Below are positions 31,223 through 40,538 of a DNA stretch of 61,402 nt, piece after piece. Under the pieces are notes generated by a model. The model ran no database searches, was not told where the DNA came from, and saw only the letters and a program-made list of their open reading frames with translations. Location of the stretch: contig JAGXGA010000031.1 of NCBI GenBank assembly GCA_024636975.1, forward strand, positions 1 to 61,402. Reading direction: 5' to 3'. A program made the position numbers and the translations under genes. Source of the stretch: Mariniphaga sp. Its GTDB lineage: Bacteria > Bacteroidota > Bacteroidia > Bacteroidales > Prolixibacteraceae. Every line of letters begins with the position of its first letter. The stretch's first letter is position 1.

Positions 31223-32269
31223 ATGAAGAAACAAGAAATAACGCTGGCTGTAAGCGGCCTGAACAACACAGATAACCCGGGTCCGGGAGTCCCGTTTATT
31301 CGTGGGTTAAAAGAATCGGAGGAATTCGATGTGCGGGTAATCGGGTTGGTTTATGAGAACCTGGAGCCGGGTATCTATATGGAAGACTTGTGCAGCCGCA
31401 TTTTCCAGGTTCCCTATCCATCATCAGGGTCGGATGATTTGATTGAACGGATTGAGGATATTCACCGTCAGGAAAATATTGATGTATTGGTTCCTAATTT
31501 CGATGCAGAACTTTATTCATTCATGAAAAACGAAGAGCGGTTGCTTAAACAAGGGATTCATACGTTCCTGCCTACATTTCAGCAGTTTCAGGAACGGGAA
31601 AAGCACCGGCTGCCTGAATTTGGTAAGAAATACGGAATAAAAGTGCCTGCCAGCCTTAATCTTGGTAGCCTGGGACAGATAACTGAATTGGAAGATAAGT
31701 TTGATTATCCGGTAATGGTGAAGGGACAGTTTTACGATGCTTACCTGGCCACCAATAAAGAGCAGGTTAAGCAGGCTTTCATGAATATTTCTGCCAAATG
31801 GGGCTTTCCTGTCATTGCGCAGGAGTTTGTTTCAGGTACCGAAGTAAATGTGGTTGCTCTTGGAGATGGTCAGGGCAACACTGTAGCAGCGGTTCCAATG
31901 CGTAAACAATACACCACCGATAAGGGAAAAGCCTGGGGTGGCATTACACTGGCTGATGAAAAAATGATGCATCTTACCCGTTCGTTAATAAAGCAAACCC
32001 ATTGGAGAGGGGGTATGGAGCTTGAACTGATTAAAACACAGACCGGAGAATATTACCTGATTGAAATAAATCCACGAATACCAGCCTGGGTATATCTTGC
32101 TGTAGGTGCTGGTCAGAACATTCCTGAAGCTTTGGTGAAGCTGGCACTCGGCATGGAAGTTAAGCCAATGCATACCTATAAAATCGGAAAAATGTTTGTA
32201 CGATACTCTTACGATATGATTGTAGATCTTGAAAAGTTTGCTGCCATATCAATGAACAAAGAAATATGA
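31223..32269 (+). CDS. ATP-grasp ligase (carbamoyl-phosphate-synthase-like)
   Basis: A 348-residue protein from the ATG at 31223. N-terminal domain TLAVSGLNNTDNPGPGVPFI, RVIGLVYENLEPGIYMEDLC, DVLVPNFDAELYSFM. ATP-grasp fold: YPVMVKGQFYDAYLATN, FPVIAQEFVSGTEVNVVALG, MELELIKTQTGEYYLIEINP with the Glu/Asn Mg site and R-I-P loop (~276-297), ending PEALVKLALGMEV. The ATP-grasp fold makes carboxyl-phosphate intermediates and ligates them to amines. It starts 8 bases after the PqqD stop and overlaps the decarboxylase start by four bases. The substrate is unknown. Confidence 0.85.
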   Translation: MKKQEITLAVSGLNNTDNPGPGVPFIRGLKESEEFDVRVIGLVYENLEPGIYMEDLCSRIFQVPYPSSGSDDLIERIEDIHRQENIDVLVPNFDAELYSFMKNEERLLKQGIHTFLPTFQQFQEREKHRLPEFGKKYGIKVPASLNLGSLGQITELEDKFDYPVMVKGQFYDAYLATNKEQVKQAFMNISAKWGFPVIAQEFVSGTEVNVVALGDGQGNTVAAVPMRKQYTTDKGKAWGGITLADEKMMHLTRSLIKQTHWRGGMELELIKTQTGEYYLIEINPRIPAWVYLAVGAGQNIPEALVKLALGMEVKPMHTYKIGKMFVRYSYDMIVDLEKFAAISMNKEI

Positions 32270-33612
32270 CCATGGAAAAATCAACCTATGAAAAACCGGT
32301 AATTAATAAGATTACTGCAGGAGTTCCCAGCAAATTCGGTCTGCCGGTTAAACCGAAATATATTGCCGCTATTGATGGTATAGCAGTTTCGGCACTGATT
32401 GAAAAATACGGATCTCCCTTATTTGTGTTCTCAGAAAAGACAATAAAGACTACTTATGCTGATGCACGTCGTGCCTTTGAAACCCGTTATCCTAAGGTAC
32501 AGTTTGCCTGGTCGTATAAAACCAATTACCTTGATGCCATATGCTCTGTGTTTCATGACGAGGGAGCCTGGGCAGAAGTGGTTTCCGGTTTTGAATTTGA
32601 AAAGGCACTGGCCCTTGGGGTAAATGGCTCACAGATATTGTTTAACGGACCGGAAAAGTCGGTTGAAGACTTAACCCTGGCCATTAACCACAATGCCTGT
32701 ATACACATCGACCATTTCGATGAGCTTTACCTGCTGATTGAGCTAACCCGAAAACTTGACAAAACGGCGCGGGTGGCTATCAGGGTGAATATGGATACGG
32801 GTATTTATCCCATGTGGGACCGGTTTGGTTTTAACTATGAAAACGGTGAGGCATGGAATGCAATCAACCGGATTATGCTGGCTGAAAAACTCGATCTTAC
32901 GGGATTGCATACCCATATAGGCACATACATTATGGCTACAACTGCCTACGCAGTGGCTGCAGCTAAGCTTGCGAACCTGTATATGGCCATACACCGCAAG
33001 TTTAATTACTGGCTTAAGTACCTTGATCTTGGTGGCGGATTTGCATCCAAAAATACTCTGAAAGGATCCTATATGCCAGGTTCCGAAACCTGCCCCTCCT
33101 TCGATGAATACGCCGAAGCCATTTCCAACGCCCTTATTTCTTCGGAGATACCTCACGAGAACCTGCCTGCCCTTTTTCTGGAAACCGGCAGGGCGTTGAT
33201 TGATGATGCAGGCTATTTGCTTACCACTGTGCTGGCAAATAAACGGCTTTCGACAGGGCGGAGAAGTATGGTTATCGATGCCGGGGTAAACCTCCTGTTC
33301 ACTTCTTTTTGGTACAATCTGGGCGTTTATACAAGTAACCCGGGGTCTGATCAGGTAGAAGAAACTACTATTTACGGCCCGTTGTGCATGAATATTGATG
33401 TTGTACGTGATGCCATTAATTTTCCGCATGTTAAGACCGGCGATCAGCTTGTAATCGAAAGGGTAGGAGCATATAATGTGACTCAATGGATGCAGTTTAT
33501 AACCTATCGCCCAAATGTGGTATTGATTACCAGCAACGGAAATGCACATGTAATCCGAAGAAAAGAGAATCTGGAGACAATTAAAAAACAGGAATCAAAA
33601 ATCGAAAAATGA
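32266..33612 (+). CDS. PLP-dependent group IV (DAP/ornithine-type) decarboxylase
   Basis: A 448-residue alanine-racemase-fold decarboxylase. PLP Lys in FAWSYKTN (K85), HTHIGT (H217), glycine-rich phosphate site LDLGGGFA (256-260), phosphate site ETGRALI (E306), substrate-site GPLCMNIDVV (C374 and D378) and VGAYN (Y403). All catalytic positions are present. The closest named families are diaminopimelate and carboxynorspermidine decarboxylases. As a pathway enzyme after the ATP-grasp ligase it may remove a carboxyl group from a ligated amino acid. The ATG overlaps the ligase stop (ATGA). Confidence 0.88.
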   Translation: MTMEKSTYEKPVINKITAGVPSKFGLPVKPKYIAAIDGIAVSALIEKYGSPLFVFSEKTIKTTYADARRAFETRYPKVQFAWSYKTNYLDAICSVFHDEGAWAEVVSGFEFEKALALGVNGSQILFNGPEKSVEDLTLAINHNACIHIDHFDELYLLIELTRKLDKTARVAIRVNMDTGIYPMWDRFGFNYENGEAWNAINRIMLAEKLDLTGLHTHIGTYIMATTAYAVAAAKLANLYMAIHRKFNYWLKYLDLGGGFASKNTLKGSYMPGSETCPSFDEYAEAISNALISSEIPHENLPALFLETGRALIDDAGYLLTTVLANKRLSTGRRSMVIDAGVNLLFTSFWYNLGVYTSNPGSDQVEETTIYGPLCMNIDVVRDAINFPHVKTGDQLVIERVGAYNVTQWMQFITYRPNVVLITSNGNAHVIRRKENLETIKKQESKIEK

Positions 33613-33622
33613 AAGCCATTTC

Positions 33623-35854
33623 ATGCATATGACGGATGCCCTTCGCGGGAGAGATATTATGCATTCAATCCTGAACAGCTATTCGCAGGTATTTTTTTCT
33701 ACCTCGAAAACACTGGCTGTGTTTCTTATGGGTATCAGCTTTTTTGATTATGGTGCAGGCATTGGTGGCTTGGTGGCTGTATTGGTGGCTAACCTGCTTG
33801 CCTGGCAAATGGGGTATAATTCCTGGTTTTTACGTTCTGGTTTATACGGGTTCAATGCCTTGTTGGTTGGTCTGGGTGTGGGGTTGTTTTACCAACCATC
33901 ACTACAGGTTTATGTACTGATAATAGTTTCGGCACTCACCTGCTTTTTTCTTACAATTGTTTTTCAGGGCGTACTTGGGAAATATGGCCTTCCTTTTCTA
34001 AGTGTGCCTTTTTTGCTCACCATCTGGATTGTCGCCCTCTCTGCAGGCAGTCTTTCAGCACTGAACCTGAGTGAGCGGGGCATTTTTGTGTACAACGAGC
34101 TTTATTCCATCGGAGGTACATTCTTTGTTGATTTGTACGACTTTCTCGAAAAAGGTATTAGCTCTACATTTATACGAATTTATTTCCGTTCGCTGGCTGC
34201 TATTTTTTTCCAGACTCATCTACTTGCCGGCATAATAATCGCACTTGGATTGCTGATTTACTCACGCATTACATTTGTGCTTTCCATGCTGGGCTATGCA
34301 GTGGCTTATTTATTTTATTGGTTGGCAGGCATTGAATTCGATTCACTGGGGTATACTTTTATCGGTTTTAACTACATTCTTACAGCCATAGCCCTGGGAG
34401 GCTATTACCTGGTGCCCGGCAGAGTCAGTTTCGGCTGGATTATTTTATTGCTTCCGGCAGTGGTTCTTATTACCACCAGCACCCAGCAGTTGTTCCAAAT
34501 GTTCCGGATTTCTCCCTACTCGCTGCCGTTTAATGCTATTGTGCTGATGTTTCTGTATGCATTGAAATTGCGGGAGCAGCGCTCCCGGTACCTGATAGAA
34601 ACGCCTGTTCAATTGGGTGAGCCGGAGAAGAACCTTTACCTGTATTCTGGAAACATGAATCGTTTTCCGGCAGCTTATCCGGTTTCAGCAGCATTGCCTT
34701 TTTTCGGAGAGTGGACAGTAAGCCAGGGGCATAATGGTGATTTTACACACAAAGGTGCCTGGCGGCAGGCCTGGGATTTTGTGATCAACGACAGCGGAGG
34801 GCAACAATTTAAAAATGAGGGTGATTTTGCCGACGACTATTACTGCTTTGGCAAAGCTGTTTTGGCACCTGCTGATGGCACAGTTGCCGAAGTAATTAAT
34901 TCCATTACCGATAATGCAATTGGTGATGTAAATACCAAAGATAACTGGGGAAATACGGTGATTCTAAAGCACAACGACTTTCTGTATTCTAAACTGAGCC
35001 ACCTGAAATATCATTCGGTGGAAGTAAAACCAGGCGATTTGGTAAAGAAGGGGCAGCTGATTGCCCGTTGCGGTAATTCTGGCAGGTCACCTTATCCTCA
35101 TCTGCACTTTCAGTTTCAGACTAATCCTTATGTGGGTTCCGTTACTACCGATTATCCTTTTGGCCATTACTTGCTGCATGAAAAAGGGGGATATTCCCTT
35201 CAATCGTTTGATTTCCCAAAGAAAGGCCAGGTGCTGGTTAACCCGTCAAAGAATGAAGTATTAAAAAAGGCACTCCATTTTATTCCTGGCAGGCAGATCC
35301 TTGTTTCAGTAAAAGTGGAATCGGAAAAAGACAAATGGAAAAAGTTGGAGGGTGATTATAAATGGGTGACAGAAACCGATGTTTACAATACCACATTCTT
35401 AAAGTGTTTGCAAACCGGCGCACTGGCTTATTTATACAACCAGGGAGACATGCATTTCTTTACTAATTTTCAGGGGAAAAAGCCTTCGCCCCTGTTTTGG
35501 TTATATTTCACATTGTTTAAGGTACCTTTGGGTTTTCAGGCCAACAGCAGGATTAATGATATTCTGCCCGTTCACCTTCTTTATGGTGGGGTGCTGAAAA
35601 TATTTCAGGATTTTGTGGCTCCGTTATATCTTTTCCTTAAAGCTGAATATCAGCTTGTGATGAAACAAACAGGTGACGTTCTGTCGTCGGATAAGGTTCA
35701 ATTTGAAACCGTGGTAAGTAGGAAGGCAGCAGGAAGAACCATTGATGTTACAAAAAGTCTTGTCTATATATTTCCTGATGGCACATTTGAAATAAATTTG
35801 GAAACTGATAAGGCAAAGATAAGGATGATATGCAAAAACGAATCGGAATCATAG
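33623..35854 (+). CDS. Urea-transporter/M23 peptidase fusion
   Basis: A 743-residue fusion. Residues ~20-320 form a urea-transporter fold with about ten membrane helices; GLYGFNALLVGLGVG (73-87), LPFLSVPF (123-130) and SPYSLPFNAIVL (298-308) match the pore motifs repeated in the two halves of UT proteins. Residues ~365-520 form an M23/LytM-like domain: THKGAWRQAWDF (candidate ligands H376 and D385), AVLAPADGTV, YSKLSHLKYHSVEVKPGDLV, and SPYPHLHFQF (H493, H495). A C-terminal soluble domain continues to 743. A start at 33659 is also possible. The fusion suggests that a small neutral product passes the inner membrane and meets a periplasmic peptidase. Confidence 0.82.
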   Translation: MHMTDALRGRDIMHSILNSYSQVFFSTSKTLAVFLMGISFFDYGAGIGGLVAVLVANLLAWQMGYNSWFLRSGLYGFNALLVGLGVGLFYQPSLQVYVLIIVSALTCFFLTIVFQGVLGKYGLPFLSVPFLLTIWIVALSAGSLSALNLSERGIFVYNELYSIGGTFFVDLYDFLEKGISSTFIRIYFRSLAAIFFQTHLLAGIIIALGLLIYSRITFVLSMLGYAVAYLFYWLAGIEFDSLGYTFIGFNYILTAIALGGYYLVPGRVSFGWIILLLPAVVLITTSTQQLFQMFRISPYSLPFNAIVLMFLYALKLREQRSRYLIETPVQLGEPEKNLYLYSGNMNRFPAAYPVSAALPFFGEWTVSQGHNGDFTHKGAWRQAWDFVINDSGGQQFKNEGDFADDYYCFGKAVLAPADGTVAEVINSITDNAIGDVNTKDNWGNTVILKHNDFLYSKLSHLKYHSVEVKPGDLVKKGQLIARCGNSGRSPYPHLHFQFQTNPYVGSVTTDYPFGHYLLHEKGGYSLQSFDFPKKGQVLVNPSKNEVLKKALHFIPGRQILVSVKVESEKDKWKKLEGDYKWVTETDVYNTTFLKCLQTGALAYLYNQGDMHFFTNFQGKKPSPLFWLYFTLFKVPLGFQANSRINDILPVHLLYGGVLKIFQDFVAPLYLFLKAEYQLVMKQTGDVLSSDKVQFETVVSRKAAGRTIDVTKSLVYIFPDGTFEINLETDKAKIRMICKNESES

Positions 35855-37158
35855 CAGTTTTGATCCTGCTGAGCCTGTTAATCCGGGCACAGCAGAAGCT
35901 GAACTACCCGGAGGTGGATAAAACTTCCTATGAGCTTTACCATCAGGGGAGCTGGAAGGAGTTGATACAGTATGCCGGGGAAGCCCGTAAGCAGGGGATT
36001 GACTTTTTTTATTTGCAGGTACGAACCGGAATAGCTTATTACAACCTGAACCGATACCGGACCGCAAGTGACTGGTTTCTTAAAGCCTGGGAGAGGGATC
36101 AGTCTTTTGAATGGTTGCAGGAATATGTTTATTATAGCCTTCTTTTAGGAGGAAGAGACTATGAAGCTTACAAGGTGGCAGATGATTTTACGCCTGGTAT
36201 GAAGAAAAAAATAAGGTATACTCCAGGTAAGCTTTCAGGCGCAGGACTGGAAGCAGGCTACAGCTTCAATCCCGGTTATGATGATTTAAAAGCTGTTTCT
36301 CATGGCCAGCAGGCAGGAGTGGGAGAAAATTATGGTGAAGCTTTTTACCTGAAGGATTATCATTTTGAATCGCTGGATTTAAGCCACCGGATCGCGCCAG
36401 CCATCAGCATAAATCACAATCTTACCTATGTTGGAATCAATCGGGAGGAGCATATTGACTGGGGGGATAAAAATACTTTTTCTGCTAATACCAAGCAGTT
36501 TCAGTATTTTGTTAACCCTATTCTTGTGCTGGGGAGAAAATGGTATGTAGCACCTTCACTGAGCCTGATCTGGGGAGATTTCTCCTATGTCACCGGGGGC
36601 ATAAGCGGAAACAGGCGATTTTTTGGAAACAGTATGGTAAACTATCGCGATCTGGTATTTTCAACTTCCACATGGACGCATATGGGTATTTTTTCACCCG
36701 GCATTGAATACAACTATGGAAACATTTCCGATACAGGTTTCAGACAGTATTCGTTGTGGCTTACTGCTTACCCTTTTTCTAATCTCAATCTATATTTCAC
36801 ACCCCGTATTTATTTTAAAAGTGATGATGAAAACGGTTTTGGATACAATACCTTTGGCATTACGGGGGGCTTGCAGATGGGACCTGTCCATTTTTACGGG
36901 CAGTACCTGAATGGTGATATGGAGGACTTTATTGAATCGGCAGGATTAGTAGTATCTAACTTTCCCGGCACTTCGAAACAAAAGATTTCGGGTAGCCTCT
37001 ATTACCCGACTGGTAAAAAATACCGGTTCGTTATGCGTTATATTTCGCAGGATGTTACCGAAACATATAGGGTCTATTCAAATGGGATAAGAACCAATTC
37101 ATTGAATTACAAATACGATAAACATACATTTACAATCGGAATATCATGGAACTTATAA
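35830..37158 (+). CDS. Exported protein with TPR-like N-terminus and OM beta-barrel
   Basis: A 442-residue exported protein (signal IGIIAVLILLSLLIRAQQ). Residues ~25-115 contain TPR-like helices (SYELYHQGSWKELIQYAGEA, YNLNRYRTASDWFLKAWERD). Residues ~135-442 are alternating aromatic strands ending TFTIGISWNL, typical of an outer-membrane barrel. It overlaps the preceding gene by 25 bases and the next gene by 13, so all are co-translated. As the last membrane step in the operon it is a candidate export channel or receptor. Confidence 0.78.
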   Translation: MQKRIGIIAVLILLSLLIRAQQKLNYPEVDKTSYELYHQGSWKELIQYAGEARKQGIDFFYLQVRTGIAYYNLNRYRTASDWFLKAWERDQSFEWLQEYVYYSLLLGGRDYEAYKVADDFTPGMKKKIRYTPGKLSGAGLEAGYSFNPGYDDLKAVSHGQQAGVGENYGEAFYLKDYHFESLDLSHRIAPAISINHNLTYVGINREEHIDWGDKNTFSANTKQFQYFVNPILVLGRKWYVAPSLSLIWGDFSYVTGGISGNRRFFGNSMVNYRDLVFSTSTWTHMGIFSPGIEYNYGNISDTGFRQYSLWLTAYPFSNLNLYFTPRIYFKSDDENGFGYNTFGITGGLQMGPVHFYGQYLNGDMEDFIESAGLVVSNFPGTSKQKISGSLYYPTGKKYRFVMRYISQDVTETYRVYSNGIRTNSLNYKYDKHTFTIGISWNL

Positions 37159-37769
37159 GATTTAAATTCCTTTTGCTCCTGGTGTTTGCTTCAGTGATGC
37201 CGGCTATTGCGCAAATAAATCAGGAATCGCTGGAACAGGCATTTGCCAGAAGTTATGAACTTGAGAATATGAATGATTTTGTTGCTTCAGCCAATGAACT
37301 GAAAAAAGTTTACGATCCATCATCGTATGAAATAAATTTAAGGCTGGGTTGGTTGTGCTACAATGCCGGAGAGTTTGATGAATCGGAAGCCTATTATGAG
37401 GAGGCTCAGCAATTGAAGCCTTATTCCGAAGAAGCCAGGTTCGGATTAATACTTCCCATGGCTGCACTTGGAAAATGGGAGGAAGTGATTGCACTTTACA
37501 ATGAAATTCTTGAAATTCATCCCAATAATACCATTGCCATGTTCCGACTGGGAATGATTTATTATGAACGTAAGGATTACCAAAAAGCTATGCCTCATTT
37601 TAAGAAAGTAGTTGATCTTTATCCTTTCGATTACGATGGATTGCTGATGCTGGCCTGGACTTCCTACTTTACAGGTAATTACAACCAGGCAAAAATTCTG
37701 TTTAATAAGGTGAAACTCAACAGACCGGGCGATGCTTCAGCAAATGAAGGTTTACAGCTAATGCGCTAA
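37146..37769 (+). CDS. Exported TPR protein
   Basis: A 207-residue secreted protein (signal RFKFLLLLVFASVMPAIAQI) with about four tetratricopeptide repeats: NLRLGWLCYNAGEFDESEAY, RFGLILPMAALGKWEEVIAL, AMFRLGMIYYERKDYQKAMP, GLLMLAWTSYFTGNYNQAKI. TPR arrays bind proteins. Being coupled to the barrel gene suggests a periplasmic partner of that barrel. It is the end of the operon. Confidence 0.85.
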   Translation: MELIRFKFLLLLVFASVMPAIAQINQESLEQAFARSYELENMNDFVASANELKKVYDPSSYEINLRLGWLCYNAGEFDESEAYYEEAQQLKPYSEEARFGLILPMAALGKWEEVIALYNEILEIHPNNTIAMFRLGMIYYERKDYQKAMPHFKKVVDLYPFDYDGLLMLAWTSYFTGNYNQAKILFNKVKLNRPGDASANEGLQLMR

Positions 37770-37842
37770 ATAGTTCCTGATTCCTGCTAATGAATTGTTC
37801 ATTTCAACGTAATATTAATTTAAATAAAAAAACCTTTTTGCC

Positions 37843-38139
37843 ATGAAAAAACCAATCCTGAACAGTTTACTTCTGTTGATGGCAGCAGCAGGCTATACAC
37901 AGGTTACACTTGAACATACGTACAACTATTCTGCTGCACTTGTAAAATTTGAAACACCAGGTTATAAGTATTACCTTATGGATGTTGCCGGCGCACAATG
38001 CCGCATATACAACCTTGACCATTCATTGTATAAAACCATTTCCTGCAATGTTCCTGCCGATAGCTACCTGGCCGATGTCAGGCACCTTTCTGAGAAAGTG
38101 TTTGACAATGATGAGGGAATTGAGCTGGTATATACTTAA
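37843..38139 (+). pseudogene. Truncated exported T9SS-substrate-like protein
   Basis: A 98-residue frame with a signal peptide (KKPILNSLLLLMAAAGYTQV) followed by TYNYSAALVKFETPGYKYYL, MDVAGAQCRIYNLDHSLYKT, and VRHLSEKVFDNDEGIELVYT. Larger Bacteroidota proteins with this N-terminal domain continue for a further ~200 residues and end in a T9SS sorting tail. Here a stop follows directly, and the next 150 bases do not carry the expected tail in any frame, so the 3' part is lost. It may still be a short secreted protein. Confidence 0.6.
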
Positions 38140-38314
38140 GCTGATCTTGAATAATCCTTTTATGAGTCCTGTATCAGAATACAATCCACGATTAAGGAAA
38201 TCTTTTCTGAGCCAACAAACCACAATTTTTATAAGTTGGAAAACAACATTATATATATAGTGCATGTTTTTGTCAATTATCAGGATATTAGAAAAATAGA
38301 ATGATTCTATTTTC

Positions 38315-39310
38315 TCAATATTCCGGTCGTAAGTACCGATAGGTTTCTGCAATTTCATCCAGAATTTCATTTACCTCTGCATTGGTTTCCGATCGTAGCA
38401 GCTTGATTTTTAGCTCCCTGAAGTTTGGCAACCCGGGGAAATATTTTGCAAAATGGCGCCGCATCATCAATATTGCCGACAGCTCGTTGTCTTTCCAATC
38501 GAGATTAAGCTGCAGTTGTTCCCTCACATTTTCCACAATCTCAGCTACAGTAGGTGTTGGCAATATTTCTCCTGTTTTAAGATAATGTTTTACTTCCCTG
38601 AAAATCCAGGGGCGGCCAATGGAAGGGCGTCCGATCATCAGGGCATCAACACCTGTCTGCTCCAGCAGCATTTTAGCTTTAATGCCGCTGGTAATATCAC
38701 CGTTGCCAATTATGGGTATTGTTATCTGCGAGTGGTTTTTTACTTCACCTATAAGTGTCCAGTCGGCCTCCCCGGTATAAAGCTGCTCGCGTGTACGGCC
38801 ATGAATGGCAAGGGCTGCAATGCCGGCATCCTGAAGACGCAGGGCTGCTTCCAGTATGGGCTTATTGTTTGCATCCCATCCCAGCCGGGTTTTTGCTGTA
38901 ACCGGCACCTTAACCGCTTTCACTATTTCTGCCGCCATCTGTTGCATTTTGGGTAAATCGAGCAGGAGGGCTGCTCCTGCACCATGCCTGATGATTTTTT
39001 TCATGGGGCAACCAAAATTGATGTCAATGAAATCGGGTTGCAGTGTTTCGGCAACCTTTGCTGCATCTACCATCGACCGGATGTTGTGCCCGTAAATCTG
39101 TATGGCAACCGGCCGGTCGAAGTCGAAAAGCACCATCTTTTCCTGCGATTTTTTAACATCACGCACCAACGCCTCCGACGATACAAACTCGGTGTACATC
39201 ACATCAGCGCCGTATTTCTTACACATCCACCGGAACGATTTGTAAGTGACATCTTCCATAGGGGCCAGAAACAGCGGTGTATCATTTAATGTGAAGGGTC
39301 CTATCTGCAT
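38315..39310 (-). CDS. dusB: tRNA-dihydrouridine synthase
   Basis: A 331-residue DUS flavoprotein of the NifR3/DusB type: FLAPMEDVTYKSFRWMCKKY, YTEFVSSEALVR, DINFGCPMKKIIRHGAGAAL (catalytic Cys), VTAKTRLGWD, LAIHGRTREQLYTGEADW, IPIIGNGDITSGIKAKMLLE, GVDALMIGRPSIGRPWIFRE. It reduces uridines in the tRNA D-loop with FMN and NADPH. It lies 3 bases after mntP on the same strand. It appears complete, with the usual C-terminal helical domain (LMMRRHFAKYFPGLPNFREL). Confidence 0.95.
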   Translation of the reverse strand: MQIGPFTLNDTPLFLAPMEDVTYKSFRWMCKKYGADVMYTEFVSSEALVRDVKKSQEKMVLFDFDRPVAIQIYGHNIRSMVDAAKVAETLQPDFIDINFGCPMKKIIRHGAGAALLLDLPKMQQMAAEIVKAVKVPVTAKTRLGWDANNKPILEAALRLQDAGIAALAIHGRTREQLYTGEADWTLIGEVKNHSQITIPIIGNGDITSGIKAKMLLEQTGVDALMIGRPSIGRPWIFREVKHYLKTGEILPTPTVAEIVENVREQLQLNLDWKDNELSAILMMRRHFAKYFPGLPNFRELKIKLLRSETNAEVNEILDEIAETYRYLRPEY

Positions 39311-39313
39311 TTT

Positions 39314-39886
39314 TTACACAAGCCAAATATGTTCAACCAGTATTTTTACACCAATTACCATCAACACAATTCCTCCCAGCAGGATTGACTGACGGCTGTG
39401 TTTCGCCGGAATGCTTTTCCCGCATAACATGCCAAGCATGGAAGCCAGAAAAGTGACCATGCCAATAATCACTACCGGATATATTATTGACATTTCAAGT
39501 ACGCCGAAACTCAGACCTACTACCAGTGCATCAATACTGGTCGCTACTGAAAGGCCAAGTACTACACGCAGGCTCAACGAATTTATTGCATTAGTGGAAT
39601 CCATAGGTTGCTTCCCTTCCATCATCATTTTTAACCCAATGAAAGCCAGTAAAATAAATGCTATCCAATGATCGAAAGCTCCGATGTACTGGTGAAGTTT
39701 TATGCCTGCATACCATCCTGCTACTGGGAAAAGGGCCTGGAAAACGGCAAGTGAAGAAGCGATGGGTACTGCCTCCCAAAATCTGATTTGCTTCCTGACA
39801 AGTCCACACGAAACCGACACAGCAAAAGAATCGAAACTTAACCCTGTTCCAATCAGAAGATATAGTAACAACTGAGAATAAGTCAT
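39314..39886 (-). CDS. mntP: Manganese efflux pump MntP
   Basis: A 190-residue inner-membrane protein with six helices and the MntP motifs: GTGLSFDSFAVSVSCGLVRK in helix 1 and VATSIDALVVGLSFGVLEMS in helix 4, each with the conserved Asp used for Mn2+. A middle cytoplasmic loop with GLKMMMEGKQP separates the two repeats. It exports Mn2+. It is followed at 3 bases by dusB, and the leader lies in the divergent gap before the ECF sigma gene. A riboswitch (yybP-ykoY type) is not evident. Confidence 0.92.
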   Translation of the reverse strand: MTYSQLLLYLLIGTGLSFDSFAVSVSCGLVRKQIRFWEAVPIASSLAVFQALFPVAGWYAGIKLHQYIGAFDHWIAFILLAFIGLKMMMEGKQPMDSTNAINSLSLRVVLGLSVATSIDALVVGLSFGVLEMSIIYPVVIIGMVTFLASMLGMLCGKSIPAKHSRQSILLGGIVLMVIGVKILVEHIWLV

Positions 39887-40004
39887 GGCGTAAAAAGGTG
39901 CAAAAATATAGTTTTCACCGTATAAAAAAAGAATAAATGTTAGTTTTCAATAATAGGCTGGTTCTGTTGTTATAAATTTGATCGCCGATCGTCCCTATTA
40001 TCAA

Positions 40005-40538
40005 ATGACTGAAGAAGAGTTTAAAAATATTGTGCTGCCGTTTTCCCGTAAATTGTATCCGTTGCTGAAAGGGATACTTAAGGATGAGGAGGAAACACGG
40101 GATGCCCTGCAGGAGCTGATGCTGAAACTGTGGCGCAACAGAAATGAACTGGATAAATGCCACCATCCCCAGGCTTACATTATTACAATGGCCAAAAATT
40201 ACAGTTATGATGTATTGAAAAAGAAACGGCCGCTGAGGATGAGTGAGAATGGAAGCAGGGAACACCTGAACCTTGAGGCGGATGAACTGAATCCTGATAT
40301 GAGGGAAAAATACGAACATGTAAAGAAAATTATAGAAGAATTGCCCGAAAAGTACAGGGAAGTCATCCGGTTAAGGGACATTGACGGATTTTCATTCGAA
40401 GAGATACATGAATTTACAGGGCTGGAAATAACCAACATACGGGTAGTCCTGTCAAGGGCACGGCAAAGAGTGAAGGAGGAGATAAAAAAAATTTACGATT
40501 ATGAAGACAAAAGACAAACTACTGGAAAGCTATTATAA
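40005..40538 (+). CDS. ECF-type RNA polymerase sigma factor
   Basis: A 178-residue sigma-70 family protein with the ATG at 40005. Region 2: LYPLLKGILKDEEETRDALQ, ELMLKLWRNRNELD, YIITMAKNYSYDVLKKKRP. Region 4: KYREVIRLRDIDGFSFEEIH, FTGLEITNIRVVLSRARQRV. This is a Bacteroidota ECF sigma. It overlaps the following gene by 38 bases, and that gene encodes the membrane protein expected to be its anti-sigma factor. Confidence 0.9.
   Translation: MTEEEFKNIVLPFSRKLYPLLKGILKDEEETRDALQELMLKLWRNRNELDKCHHPQAYIITMAKNYSYDVLKKKRPLRMSENGSREHLNLEADELNPDMREKYEHVKKIIEELPEKYREVIRLRDIDGFSFEEIHEFTGLEITNIRVVLSRARQRVKEEIKKIYDYEDKRQTTGKLL

Noticed and set aside
32743-33549. A 268-codon minus-strand frame inside the decarboxylase gene
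   Set aside because: Long antisense frame over a well-conserved enzyme; the plus-strand motifs settle the coding strand.
39887-40004. Mn-sensing yybP-ykoY riboswitch before mntP
   Set aside because: The gap between mntP and the sigma gene is short and shows none of the conserved loop words.
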